DNA of 6,887 nucleotides from Thermoflexales bacterium (GCA_016931085.1 JAFGFO010000424.1:1-6887); one strand, 5' to 3'. Shown: positions 1 through 6,527, counted from the stretch's first letter. Numbers and translations are program-made. The notes: generated by a model from the letters alone, not told the origin.

Positions 1-74
1 CGGAGAGAGCGATTGTCCACCTTCCCGAAAGCTCGGAGCTTTCGGGAAGGTAAGCGCGACATGTCGTCTCTCCG
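1..74. repeat. Long hairpin (palindromic dispersed repeat) at window start
   Basis: Positions 19-33 and 37-51 form a perfect 15-bp inverted repeat around the loop CGG (core CCCGAAAGCT-CGG-AGCTTTCGGG). An outer arm CGGAGAGA (1-8) is complementary to TCTCTCCG (67-74). Palindromes with a GCTCGGAGC centre look like the dispersed elements I associate with Chloroflexota genomes; that link is from memory. It lies in the open frame of the CHAT gene and has no T-tract, so it does not look like a terminator. It may be why the assembly breaks here. Confidence 0.75.
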
Positions 75-2551
75 ACAAGCTCCTAGAGGCCAATATTGGC
101 GCCGTGTACTATCATCGCGGCAACTATGACGAGGCGCTCGCCGCCTACGAACGCGCCGGTGAATCCTTTGCGGCAGCGGGTGATACAATCCAGGCAGCAC
201 GTATGAACGTGAATCGCGCCGCCACGCTGGAGAATCTCGATCGCTTCAGTGAGGCTGAACATTTGCTGGCTGGAGCGCGTGCGGCCTTGCTAGCAAGCGG
301 GATATCACAAGAAGTAGCACAGGTGGACCTCAACCTGGGGGCCTTGACCTCCAGGCAGAGCCGTTACCAGGAAGCGCTTGGCCATTTGGAGAGGGCGCGC
401 GATGGCTTCGCCACATTGGGCAACCGCCTAGAAGCAGCCGTCGTAGACCTGTACCGCGCTCGCGTCTACCTGGCGTTGAATTTACTACCCGAAACTATGG
501 CGCTGGCCGAAGAATGTGAGGATGAGTTTGCGCGGCGCGGGATGAAACGGCAGCTAGCTCTATCCAGGCTGGCTCAGGGAGTCGCGCAGCAGAGAATGGG
601 GAACACGGCCGCCGCGCTGCGTCTGTTCGACCGCGCACGGCGGATTTTCTCACGCCGGAGGGCACTCGTCGAGGCCGCCCTGGTTGACGTGGAACGGGCG
701 GACGCGCTCCGCTTGATCGGCGCGCCGGCCAGCGCTCGCCGGCTGGCCCGCCGGGCAGCCAGGCTCCTGGGAGAGCGCGGGCTGGGCGTGCGCGCGGCAC
801 AGGCGCAGATCGTGCAGGCGTGGTGCGCGTTGGATCTGGAGCAGCCGGTCGAAGCAGAAGGATTGGCCCAAGTGGCGCGCCATGTGGCCGAGCAGTTAGG
901 GTTATCAGCGCTGGCTTACCGCGCCCACCACGTCATGGGGCGGGCAGTTGAGGCACAAGACCAGGCCGGGCCAGCATTTGCCCATTACCTGGCCGCTGTA
1001 GAGGCCATCGAGCGCCTGGAGAGCGATTTGTGGGTAGACGAGTTCCGCGCCACCTTCCTGGAGGATAAAATGGCCGTGTACGAGGACGCCGTGCGCCTGG
1101 CTTTGGCACTCGATCAGCCGGAACAAGCCTTCGAATTGGCCGGGCGCGCCAACGAGCTGGCGCAAGTGGGGCCGGCCTACGCAGAGATGGAAGAAGCACC
1201 CAGCGAAGCGGAACAGGCGCTGTTGGACAAGCTGCGGGCGCTGCGCCGCGCGTGGTACTGGGAACACGGACGCCTGGACAGCCCAGGCGATGTGCAATCC
1301 GACAGCGACCCCCAACGTTCGCCCGTCGTCGAAGCCGCGGCGTGGGGAAAACTGCGCGGGTTGGAAGAACAAATCGCTGAATTGGGCCGGCGTTGGCAAA
1401 TGCACTACGGGCGCTTTTATCCTCAGCCCGGCCAGTACACGGCCGCCGCAGCTCGGCGCAGCCTCCCATCCGGTGCAGCGTTGGTGCAGTATTATGTGTT
1501 GCGCGGGCAAGTGATAGCCTTTGTCGTAAGCCGCGAGGGCATCGAGCGGGTTGTGGAGCTGGGGCCGGCCCGGCAAGTCGAGGAATTGGCAAACAATTGG
1601 CGCTTTGGACTGGAGGGACTCAAGCTGTACCCGCCCGATGTGATCGCCGCCGGGCTGGAGTCGCTGTGCGCCGACGCGCAAGCGCACTTGCGCCGCCTGT
1701 ACGATTTTCTCATCGCTCCCCTGGACCTCACCCCCCGGCCCCCTCTCCTGGGAGGAGAGGGGGAGACCACCCAAGCAGATGCTCCGTGTCTATACGTCAG
1801 CCTGCCCCCAGCCTTGAGCGGTGTGCCCCTGGCTGGCCTGTTCGACGGCGCGCATTATCTGCTCGAACGCTGTGAGATCGCCTACCTGACCGGCGAGCTG
1901 GGTGTATGGGAGTTTCGGCCAAGCATGACTTCACCGTTGGCGATTGGATATTCGGACGGCGGGCGGCTGCCTTTTGCCATCGAGGAGGCCAGGCAGGTGG
2001 CCCAAGTTTTCACCGCCGGCGGCCACTTGTTGGCCGAGCAAGCCGCCACCGAGGCTGAATTTGGCCAGCGCGCCTGCCAGGCCGGCCTGATCCATCTGGC
2101 CACCCACGCTGCCTTTCGGGCCGACAATCCCTTCTTTTCGTGGCTCCAATTGGCCGACGCGCGCCCCACCGTGGCGGATATGTACCGCTTGAGACTGGCA
2201 AACCACCCATTGGTGACCTTGAGTGCGTGCGAGACGGGCTTGAGCGGCCGGCGCGGCGGCGGGCTGATCGGCTTTAGCCGCGCCTTGCTGGCGACCGGCG
2301 CCGGGGCCGTGGTCGCCAGCTTGTGGAAGGTGGACGACGCCTCGACTTCTGGATTGATGGCGCGTTTTTACCGGTGGCTGGCGGAAGGGCAAACGGCCAG
2401 GGCCGCCCTGCGCACGGCTCAATTGGACACCTTGCAAGAATGGCGCCACCCGCTCTATTGGGCCGGCTTTGTCCTCGTCGAAAACACGGATTCGGCGCGT
2501 GAGTACACGCGGACACGGATACACGGATTGGCCCGCGAGCATTCCGTGTAA
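2..2551 (+). CDS. TPR-CHAT caspase-like cysteine protease, 5' partial
   Basis: Residues are numbered from the GTG codon at nt 104. Residues 1 to about 345 are alpha-helical TPR-type repeats (for example NYDEALAAYERA, YQEALGHLERA). A linker follows, and a CHAT domain runs from about 455 to 793. CHAT is a caspase-like peptidase fold of clan CD. The expected catalytic pair is present: His668 in HLATHA and Cys709 in LSACETG, so it should be active; the TPRs probably bind a partner or sense a signal. The frame is open from nt 2. GTG 104 has no ribosome binding site and lies inside a TPR helix (ANIGAVYYHRG), so the true start is probably before the window. Three repeat-derived stretches are read in frame: a hairpin at 1-74, LTPRPPLLGGEGE inside the CHAT domain, and the tail after LVEN. 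No signal peptide or membrane segment is visible. It is first in line with two genes for exported proteins. Substrate unknown. Confidence 0.9.
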   Translation, partial: GESDCPPSRKLGAFGKVSATCRLSDKLLEANIGAVYYHRGNYDEALAAYERAGESFAAAGDTIQAARMNVNRAATLENLDRFSEAEHLLAGARAALLASGISQEVAQVDLNLGALTSRQSRYQEALGHLERARDGFATLGNRLEAAVVDLYRARVYLALNLLPETMALAEECEDEFARRGMKRQLALSRLAQGVAQQRMGNTAAALRLFDRARRIFSRRRALVEAALVDVERADALRLIGAPASARRLARRAARLLGERGLGVRAAQAQIVQAWCALDLEQPVEAEGLAQVARHVAEQLGLSALAYRAHHVMGRAVEAQDQAGPAFAHYLAAVEAIERLESDLWVDEFRATFLEDKMAVYEDAVRLALALDQPEQAFELAGRANELAQVGPAYAEMEEAPSEAEQALLDKLRALRRAWYWEHGRLDSPGDVQSDSDPQRSPVVEAAAWGKLRGLEEQIAELGRRWQMHYGRFYPQPGQYTAAAARRSLPSGAALVQYYVLRGQVIAFVVSREGIERVVELGPARQVEELANNWRFGLEGLKLYPPDVIAAGLESLCADAQAHLRRLYDFLIAPLDLTPRPPLLGGEGETTQADAPCLYVSLPPALSGVPLAGLFDGAHYLLERCEIAYLTGELGVWEFRPSMTSPLAIGYSDGGRLPFAIEEARQVAQVFTAGGHLLAEQAATEAEFGQRACQAGLIHLATHAAFRADNPFFSWLQLADARPTVADMYRLRLANHPLVTLSACETGLSGRRGGGLIGFSRALLATGAGAVVASLWKVDDASTSGLMARFYRWLAEGQTARAALRTAQLDTLQEWRHPLYWAGFVLVENTDSAREYTRTRIHGLAREHSV
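1728..1765. repeat. C/G-rich palindromic repeat inside the CHAT coding region
   Basis: CCCCCTCTCCT (1739-1749) pairs perfectly with AGGAGAGGGGG (1753-1763) over a GGG loop, preceded by CTCACCCCCCGG. It encodes LTPRPPLLGGEGE, a low-complexity peptide typical of this dispersed repeat type, between the CHAT segments YDFLIAPL and LYVSLPPAL. The flanking CHAT sequence continues in frame, so the repeat looks like an in-frame insertion in a loop of the domain. Confidence 0.7.
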
Positions 2552-2590
2552 TCTGTGTTCATCCGTGTAATCCGTGAAGAATCCGTGTTT
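2482..2590. repeat. ATCCGTG heptamer palindromic element, copy 1
   Basis: The block is bounded by a perfect 12-bp inverted repeat, AAACACGGATTC (2482-2493) and GAATCCGTGTTT (2579-2590). Inside are CACGGAT at 2485, 2514 and 2522, then ATCCGTG at 2561, 2570 and 2581, with variants at 2542 and 2551. The left half therefore mirrors the right and can fold. It covers the last 23 codons of the CHAT gene, supplies its TAA stop, and fills most of the gap to the next gene. No transposase is present; at most it is a MITE-like or REP-like element. Confidence 0.8.
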
Positions 2591-2593
2591 CAT

Positions 2594-2616
2594 GTCGGAA
2601 ATCGCTCGCTTCCGAC
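2594..2616. repeat. Short hairpin between CHAT gene and secreted protein gene
   Basis: GTCGGAA (2594-2600) and TTCCGAC (2610-2616) form a 7-bp stem over a 9-nt loop. The following bases (GTTGATTGAG) are not a T-tract, so termination is doubtful. Its form, CATGTCGG...CCGAC, resembles CATGTCG...CCGAC at 60-76, so it may be another dispersed repeat. Confidence 0.5.
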
Positions 2617-2649
2617 GTTGATTGAGATAAATGTATTTGTATCATCATG

Positions 2650-2655
2650 AGGAGG
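2650..2655 (+). promoter_or_regulatory. Ribosome binding site AGGAGG that fixes the GTG start
   Basis: AGGAGG ends five bases before GTG 2661. The in-frame ATG at 2631 has no comparable site and would read through the binding site itself, so GTG 2661 is the better start. Confidence 0.8.
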
Positions 2656-2660
2656 TCACT

Positions 2661-3158
2661 GTGTCCATTCAAAATCTTGTCCATCGCTTGAACAACCCGA
2701 GCCTGTTTCGCCTGGCCATCCTTGCCGGCCTGGTGTGTGCCGTGCTCGTCATCCCGGCCGCCACGGCCGTCGGCCAGGTCCAAGATCCCCCACCTGTCCC
2801 GCTGCCGCGCCTCTGCGGGGTTGTGACGCCGCCCGGTCATGAGCCGCCGCCCTGCTGCATGTTTGGCTACGTCTATTACCAGGACAAAGCGGTGACCGGG
2901 GCCAGCGTCCGCATCGATGGCCCTTCAGGCGTCCTGACTGCCACCACGGCTGTTGGCATATCCAGCGCTGACCCGCACTATGGCGTGGACCTCAGCTCGG
3001 CCCCGCTGCTCGTCTCGGTGGGTGACACGATCACACTCACCGCCGTGTACAGCGACATGCTCAGCGCCCGCACCTGGACGGTGCAGAGCAATGGCCAGCA
3101 GGTGGACGTGGGGCTGATCGCCGGCTATCACTCCCCGGCGCCCGTGCATATCCCATAA
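2661..3158 (+). CDS. Small secreted beta-sandwich protein (carboxypeptidase-regulatory/Ig-like domain)
   Basis: 165 residues from GTG 2661, chosen for the AGGAGG five bases upstream. Residues 1-15 contain basic residues, 16-36 are hydrophobic, and an AATAVG stretch near 33-38 offers signal peptidase sites, so the protein is probably exported. A proline-rich stretch with three cysteines follows (C52, C65, C66). From about residue 67 one beta-sandwich domain begins: GYVYYQDKAVTGASVRIDG, then a GVDLSS...VGDTITLTAVY segment, as in carboxypeptidase-regulatory or Ig-like modules. No catalytic motif is seen; a binding or structural role is likely but unproven. It lies between the CHAT and clostripain genes on the same strand, 109 nt after the first and 85 nt before the second. 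The TAA stop is formed where the next ATCCGTG array begins. Confidence 0.75.
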   Translation: MSIQNLVHRLNNPSLFRLAILAGLVCAVLVIPAATAVGQVQDPPPVPLPRLCGVVTPPGHEPPPCCMFGYVYYQDKAVTGASVRIDGPSGVLTATTAVGISSADPHYGVDLSSAPLLVSVGDTITLTAVYSDMLSARTWTVQSNGQQVDVGLIAGYHSPAPVHIP

Positions 3159-3304
3159 TCCGTGTCCGCGTGTACTCACGCGCTTTATCCGTGTAATCCG
3201 TGAAAAATCCGTGTGGTGCAATCCGTGTTGGGGGAGAGAAACAATGAGCAAGAACATACAAAATCACACGGAACCCATCCGTGCAATCCGTGTCAGAATC
3301 CGTG
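3158..3304. repeat. ATCCGTG heptamer array, copy 2
   Basis: Exact ATCCGTG units start at 3158, 3187, 3196, 3207, 3221, 3277, 3286 and 3298. The first five are intergenic; the last three are inside the clostripain gene. The segment 3158-3183 is the exact reverse complement of 2495-2520 (26 bases), so this block is related to copy 1 in inverted orientation. Spacing between units is irregular (2 to 49 bases), unlike a CRISPR array. Confidence 0.8.
3232..3236 (+). promoter_or_regulatory. Ribosome binding site (GGGAG) for the clostripain gene
   Basis: A purine-rich GGGGGAGAG (3230-3238) lies just before ATG 3244; GGGAG at 3232-3236 leaves seven bases of spacing. An in-frame GTG at 3211 lies inside a repeat unit and lacks such a site, so ATG 3244 is preferred. 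Confidence 0.6.
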
Positions 3305-5517
3305 TCGTGCCCTTGCTGACCCTGGGGCTGCTGTTGTTGCTCGTCCCCACGCTGCTGGCCCAAAGCGGCGGCTACGACCTGTCCTGGTGGACGGCCGACG
3401 GCGGGGGAGGCACGCTGCAAGACGGCGAGGGCCGCTACAGCCTGGACGGCACGGCCGGCCAGCCGGACGCCCGCGTGTGGGGAGGCGCGGGTTACGCGCT
3501 GACGGGCGGCTTTTGGAGCGGCACGGCGAGCGAGGAGCACCCGGCCCCCACGGCGGCCTTTAGCGCCTCACCCGTCACGGGCACGGCCCCACTGGAGGTG
3601 CAGTTCACGGACCACTCCAGTGGGAACATTGTAGTCTGGGCATGGGACTTTGGCGACGACTCGGCCAGCGGCGCGCGCCACCCGGCTCACGAATACACCC
3701 AGCCGGGCGTCTACACCGTCACACTGGCCGTCTCCGGCCCCGGCGGGTCAGACACGGAGATCAAGACTGGCTACATCACCGTCTACGCAGCCGTAGAAGC
3801 CGCCTTCAGCGCCACGCCCGTCACCGGCACGGCCCCACTGGAAGTGCAGTTCACCGACTACTCCGCCGGCAGCATCGTCGCCTGGGCCTGGGACTTTGGC
3901 GACGGCGGCGTGAGCGGTGGGCGCCACCCGGCCCACGAATATGTCGACCCCGGCGTCTACACCGTCACGCTGAGCGTGGCCGGGCCGGGCGGGACAGACC
4001 GCGAGACCAGGGCCAGGTACATTACCGTTTACGCGCCAGTGGAGGCAATGTTCGCCGCCTCACCTATCAGCGGCACCGCCCCACTGGAAGTGCAGTTCAC
4101 CGACTACTCCGCCGGCAGCATCGTCGCCTGGGCCTGGGACTTTGGCGACGGCGGCATGAGCGGCGCGCGCCACCCCGCCCACGAGTACACCCAGCCAGGC
4201 GTCTACACCGTCACGCTGACCGCCGCCGGACCCGATGGGACAGATACGCTGGTGCGCGCCAATTACATCACCGTCCTGCCCGATGACTACAAGACGTGGA
4301 CCTTTATGCTCTACCTGGCCGGCGACAACAACCTCCATCAATCCCTGAAGGACGCCATCGACCGCATGGAGCGCATGGAGAACAAGCCTAACCTCGACGT
4401 CCTGGTGCTGTGGGACGGCCTGGTCCGCGGCGACACCCGCCTGTACCACGTCCAGTACGACACCCGGCTCGGCATCGTCTCTTCCCCCATCGCGGCCGGC
4501 TGGAATTTGGGCGAGCTGAACATGGGCAATGCCCAAACGCTGGTGGACTTTGTGACCTGGGCGCGGAAAAATTACCCGGCCGACCATTACCTGCTGTCCA
4601 TCGCCAACCACGGGCGCGGCACCAGCGGCATCGCTTGGGACGACGCCAGCAGCGGCGACCGGCTGTCAGCCTACTCTGAGCTGGAGAGGGCGATGAACGA
4701 CATCACCAGCGGCGGCGACAAGATCGACGTGCTGTACCTGGACGCCTGCTTGATGGGGATGATCGAGGACGCCTACGAGGTGAAGGACGCCGTGGACTAT
4801 ATCGTGGCCTCGGAGAACCTGGGCTGGAGCGTGTTTGCCTACGACGCCTACATCTCCGGCCTGGCCGAGAACACCACGCCGCGCCAGTTGGCGCAGAATA
4901 TCGCCAAGACGTATATGGCTGCTCTGCGCGGCTATCCTGGCACCATCTCGGTCCTGGATATGGCCAGCATCGGGCAGGTGGGGAACGCGGTAGACAAGCT
5001 TGCCCAGGCGGCGACAATCTACCTAAGCCCCACCACGATCTCGCGCATCATCAATGCTCGCAATCTCGTGCAGACCTTTGACTCGCGCAACTACCTGGTG
5101 CTCGACAGCAGCGACGAATACGTCGACCTGTACCACCTGGCCGAGTTGGTCAAGGTAAGCGTCGACGACGCGGCGGTGCGAGACGCGGCGCAGGCGGTGA
5201 TGGATGCGGTCGAGGCCAGCGTGGTGGTCGAGTATCACCGCTCGGCCGTGGACGTGTGGTCGAGGAATTATTGGGACCTGGACGACGCGCACGGGCTGGC
5301 GATCTACTTCCCGCCCCGCAGCGGCGGGTGGGATTATGCCAATTACGTCACGGGCGGCAGTTGGGCGTTCGGCAGCCAGACAGCTTGGGACGAGTTCCTG
5401 GTGGCCTACTTTGGGATATCCGGCTTGCCAGGAGAAGACCCGGTCGATCCGGGCACGCCGCCGATGCAGGCGGTCAAGGAGTACGTTTTCCTGCCGGTGG
5501 TGCTCAGGAATCGATAG
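3244..5517 (+). CDS. Secreted PKD-domain clostripain-like cysteine protease (peptidase C11)
   Basis: 757 residues from ATG 3244. A signal peptide has a basic start (R13, R16, R18, R20) and a leucine-rich core (about 21-39, ending LLAQ). Residues 41-95 hold a GYDLSWWTADGGG...ALTGGFWSG module familiar from Chloroflexota exported proteins. Three PKD domains follow with an 82-residue period (about 102-182, 184-264, 266-345), each with a WAWDFGD core; PKDs are usually extracellular spacers or binding modules. From about 350 a C11 peptidase domain starts (TWTFMLYLAGDNNL) with His456 in SIANHGRGT and Cys502 in YLDACLMG, the clan CD dyad. C11 enzymes typically cleave after basic residues. The protein ends in YVFLPVVLRNR, a short hydrophobic-basic tail that may be a surface or sorting signal (inference). 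It likely acts outside the cell. A 54-bp piece of the gene recurs at 6834-6887. Confidence 0.92.
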   Translation: MSKNIQNHTEPIRAIRVRIRVVPLLTLGLLLLLVPTLLAQSGGYDLSWWTADGGGGTLQDGEGRYSLDGTAGQPDARVWGGAGYALTGGFWSGTASEEHPAPTAAFSASPVTGTAPLEVQFTDHSSGNIVVWAWDFGDDSASGARHPAHEYTQPGVYTVTLAVSGPGGSDTEIKTGYITVYAAVEAAFSATPVTGTAPLEVQFTDYSAGSIVAWAWDFGDGGVSGGRHPAHEYVDPGVYTVTLSVAGPGGTDRETRARYITVYAPVEAMFAASPISGTAPLEVQFTDYSAGSIVAWAWDFGDGGMSGARHPAHEYTQPGVYTVTLTAAGPDGTDTLVRANYITVLPDDYKTWTFMLYLAGDNNLHQSLKDAIDRMERMENKPNLDVLVLWDGLVRGDTRLYHVQYDTRLGIVSSPIAAGWNLGELNMGNAQTLVDFVTWARKNYPADHYLLSIANHGRGTSGIAWDDASSGDRLSAYSELERAMNDITSGGDKIDVLYLDACLMGMIEDAYEVKDAVDYIVASENLGWSVFAYDAYISGLAENTTPRQLAQNIAKTYMAALRGYPGTISVLDMASIGQVGNAVDKLAQAATIYLSPTTISRIINARNLVQTFDSRNYLVLDSSDEYVDLYHLAELVKVSVDDAAVRDAAQAVMDAVEASVVVEYHRSAVDVWSRNYWDLDDAHGLAIYFPPRSGGWDYANYVTGGSWAFGSQTAWDEFLVAYFGISGLPGEDPVDPGTPPMQAVKEYVFLPVVLRNR
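3832..4155 (+). repeat. Near-identical tandem PKD-coding repeats
   Basis: Positions 3832-3909 and 4078-4155 are identical over 78 bases, 246 bases (82 codons) apart, covering the core of the second and third PKD domains. The first PKD has the same period but more base differences. Identity at synonymous sites points to recent duplication or gene conversion. Confidence 0.85.
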
Positions 5518-5564
5518 GGTGTGACTAATTTTGGTTGAGGCGTAGGGGCAACCCTTAATCCGAG
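5518..5564. other. Short convergent intergenic gap
   Basis: This gap separates the ends of the + strand clostripain gene and the - strand HNH gene. It holds GTAGGGGCAACCCTTA, with a weak AGGG/CCCT stem over GCAA. The text resembles a common environmental dispersed repeat (GTAGGGGCGACCC type). No convincing terminator is seen. Confidence 0.3.
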
Positions 5565-5987
5565 CTATGTCGTGGGCGGGTGCCGATTTATGCTGACCCA
5601 AACTGCACGAGCAGCCACCGCAAGTGGACGATTCAATTTCAAGGCCAAGACTGTCGCTCGACCGCAAGGCGTCAGGCCGGCGACACGGGTACCATCGTCA
5701 CTCCAGGCAAAGTGCTCGCGCCATTGCTGTTGACGCGGGTTGAATAACGCCACCGGCTGGTTAGACTGGGGGTCCAGCGCCTCCACATGGTCGAGCTTGA
5801 ACCCATTGCAAGCAGCGCAAGCCAGGCACAAATTATCTGATGTCGTCGCGCCACCGCGAGCGCAGGGGATAATGTGATCTATATGACAAGGTTGCCCGCT
5901 CACCCACTCCGACGACTGGCAATATTCGCAACGATAGTTGGCTCGCCGGCGCACCTGCTCAGCCAATGCCTGGGGAATCTGCATCAT
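5565..5987 (-). CDS. HNH endonuclease
   Basis: 140 residues, complete. The HNH core is clear: NYRCEYC (C20, C23), then HIDHIIPCARGG with the catalytic-type D37-H38, N52 in DNLCLAC, and C57/C60 followed by N61 and K64 (CAACNGFK). The four cysteines should hold a structural zinc ion, while the His/Asn positions bind the catalytic metal for DNA phosphodiester cleavage. After the core comes FNPRQQQWREHFAWS...GLTPCGRATVLALKLNR, a conserved extension I recognise from small HNH proteins of Chloroflexota and cyanobacteria. The first ATG overlaps the stop of the RHH-like gene as ATGA (5984-5987), so the two are probably translationally coupled; a second ATG follows directly. The DNA target is unknown; a toxin, defence or mobile-element role is possible but not shown. 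Confidence 0.9.
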   Translation of the reverse strand: MMQIPQALAEQVRRRANYRCEYCQSSEWVSGQPCHIDHIIPCARGGATTSDNLCLACAACNGFKLDHVEALDPQSNQPVALFNPRQQQWREHFAWSDDGTRVAGLTPCGRATVLALKLNRPLAVAARAVWVSINRHPPTT

Positions 5988-6415
5988 TGTCCCTCGGCCC
6001 CGGCAGGCTGGCCCTCCGAGATCTCGAAGCCACGATGGATCAAGATGGCCATCGCCCTGGCGCGGCGTAAGACAGCGCGATCTCGCAGATCTAGCAAATC
6101 AGCGAGTTCAGCCGACTCGGTGGTTGTCAATGCACGTGACCCGCCGGCATGCGCGAGTTGGTCCAGGCGAAGCTGTTGAGCAGGCGAGAGCGAAGATTCA
6201 GTGGTGGCCCACAGCGCTTCGTCGTTAAACATCGTCATAGCAGCCAGTTCATCCGCCAGATCAGCCGGTATATCGGACGCCGGCGGCAAGGCGACATCCA
6301 CAGTCGTTGCCAGCACCTCTTCGACCGAACGATGCGTGACTTGCGCCATTCGCTGGAGCCTGTTAAATATGGACTTGGGTAATTGTACACTAACAGTTGG
6401 ATATGGGGTGCTCAT
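5984..6415 (-). CDS. RHH-like protein paired with the HNH endonuclease
   Basis: 143 residues from ATG 6415, preceded by GAGG with six bases of spacing; an upstream in-frame TTG at 6421 is less likely. The N-terminus (TVSVQLPKSIFNRLQRMAQVTHRSVEEVLATTV) fits a ribbon-helix-helix DNA-binding fold: a short beta-strand, then two helices. The rest is mainly helical and acidic (ELAAMTMFNDEALW, LSPAQQLRLDQL, LTTTESAELADLLDLRDRAVLRRARAMAIL). Proteins of this shape commonly precede the small HNH gene in Chloroflexota and cyanobacteria (recalled, not searched). By analogy with RHH antitoxins it may bind its own promoter and restrain or guide the nuclease; that role is inference. Two TTCAA/TTGAA palindromes just upstream are candidate binding sites. 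Confidence 0.8.
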   Translation of the reverse strand: MSTPYPTVSVQLPKSIFNRLQRMAQVTHRSVEEVLATTVDVALPPASDIPADLADELAAMTMFNDEALWATTESSLSPAQQLRLDQLAHAGGSRALTTTESAELADLLDLRDRAVLRRARAMAILIHRGFEISEGQPAGAEGQ

Positions 6416-6416
6416 C

Positions 6417-6433
6417 TTCAACCTCTATTTGAA
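6417..6433. promoter_or_regulatory. Candidate operator palindrome 1 (TTCAA-N7-TTGAA)
   Basis: TTCAA (6417-6421) and TTGAA (6429-6433) are reverse complements and enclose the ribosome binding site region immediately before the RHH-like ATG. A repressor bound here would block expression. The same arms recur at 6484-6498. Confidence 0.4.
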
Positions 6434-6483
6434 ACGGGTGTGTTTCATCTCAGTTGGGAAAAACCTGGTTTCTTGGCCGCTGG

Positions 6484-6498
6484 TTCAACTCATTTGAA
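6484..6498. promoter_or_regulatory. Candidate operator palindrome 2 (TTCAA-N5-TTGAA)
   Basis: TTCAA (6484-6488) and TTGAA (6494-6498) repeat the arms of the first palindrome, about 66 bases further upstream of the RHH-like gene. Paired palindromes in front of an RHH gene suit autoregulation, though the spacer lengths differ (7 and 5). Confidence 0.4.
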
Positions 6499-6527
6499 AT
6501 GCGCCCATTTGATACGCCTCTACTCTT

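Noticed and set aside
905..1774. A 289-codon open frame on the minus strand inside the CHAT gene.
   Set aside because: It is antisense to a well-supported domain protein in GC-rich DNA, has low-complexity content and no domain or ribosome site.
1931..2593. A 220-codon minus-strand frame starting MKHGFFTDYTDEHR.
   Set aside because: The start is only the translation of the ATCCGTG repeat, a frequent source of false proteins, and the rest is antisense to the CHAT catalytic region.
2594..2616. Hairpin considered as terminator of the CHAT gene.
   Set aside because: The stem is only 7 bp with a 9-nt loop and no T-tract on either side; it looks more like a dispersed repeat.
3158..3304. ATCCGTG units considered as a CRISPR array.
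   Set aside because: Units are 7 bases, spacing is irregular, there are no spacers of even length and no cas genes.
3061..3540. A 159-codon minus-strand frame with HGFFTDYTDKAREYTRTRI.
   Set aside because: It is again repeat translation plus antisense of two real genes.
3642..4286. A 214-codon plus-strand frame rich in Arg, Gly and His across the PKD region.
   Set aside because: It is a frame-shifted reading of the PKD repeats and has no independent start signal or domain.
2..5517. A gasdermin or type III-E CRISPR partner for the CHAT protease.
   Set aside because: No gene in the window has a gasdermin-like pore protein or Cas features; the neighbours are exported proteins.
5874..6382. Plus-strand frames opposite the HNH and RHH-like genes.
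   Set aside because: They are antisense to two genes with clear motifs and ATGA coupling and show no recognisable features.
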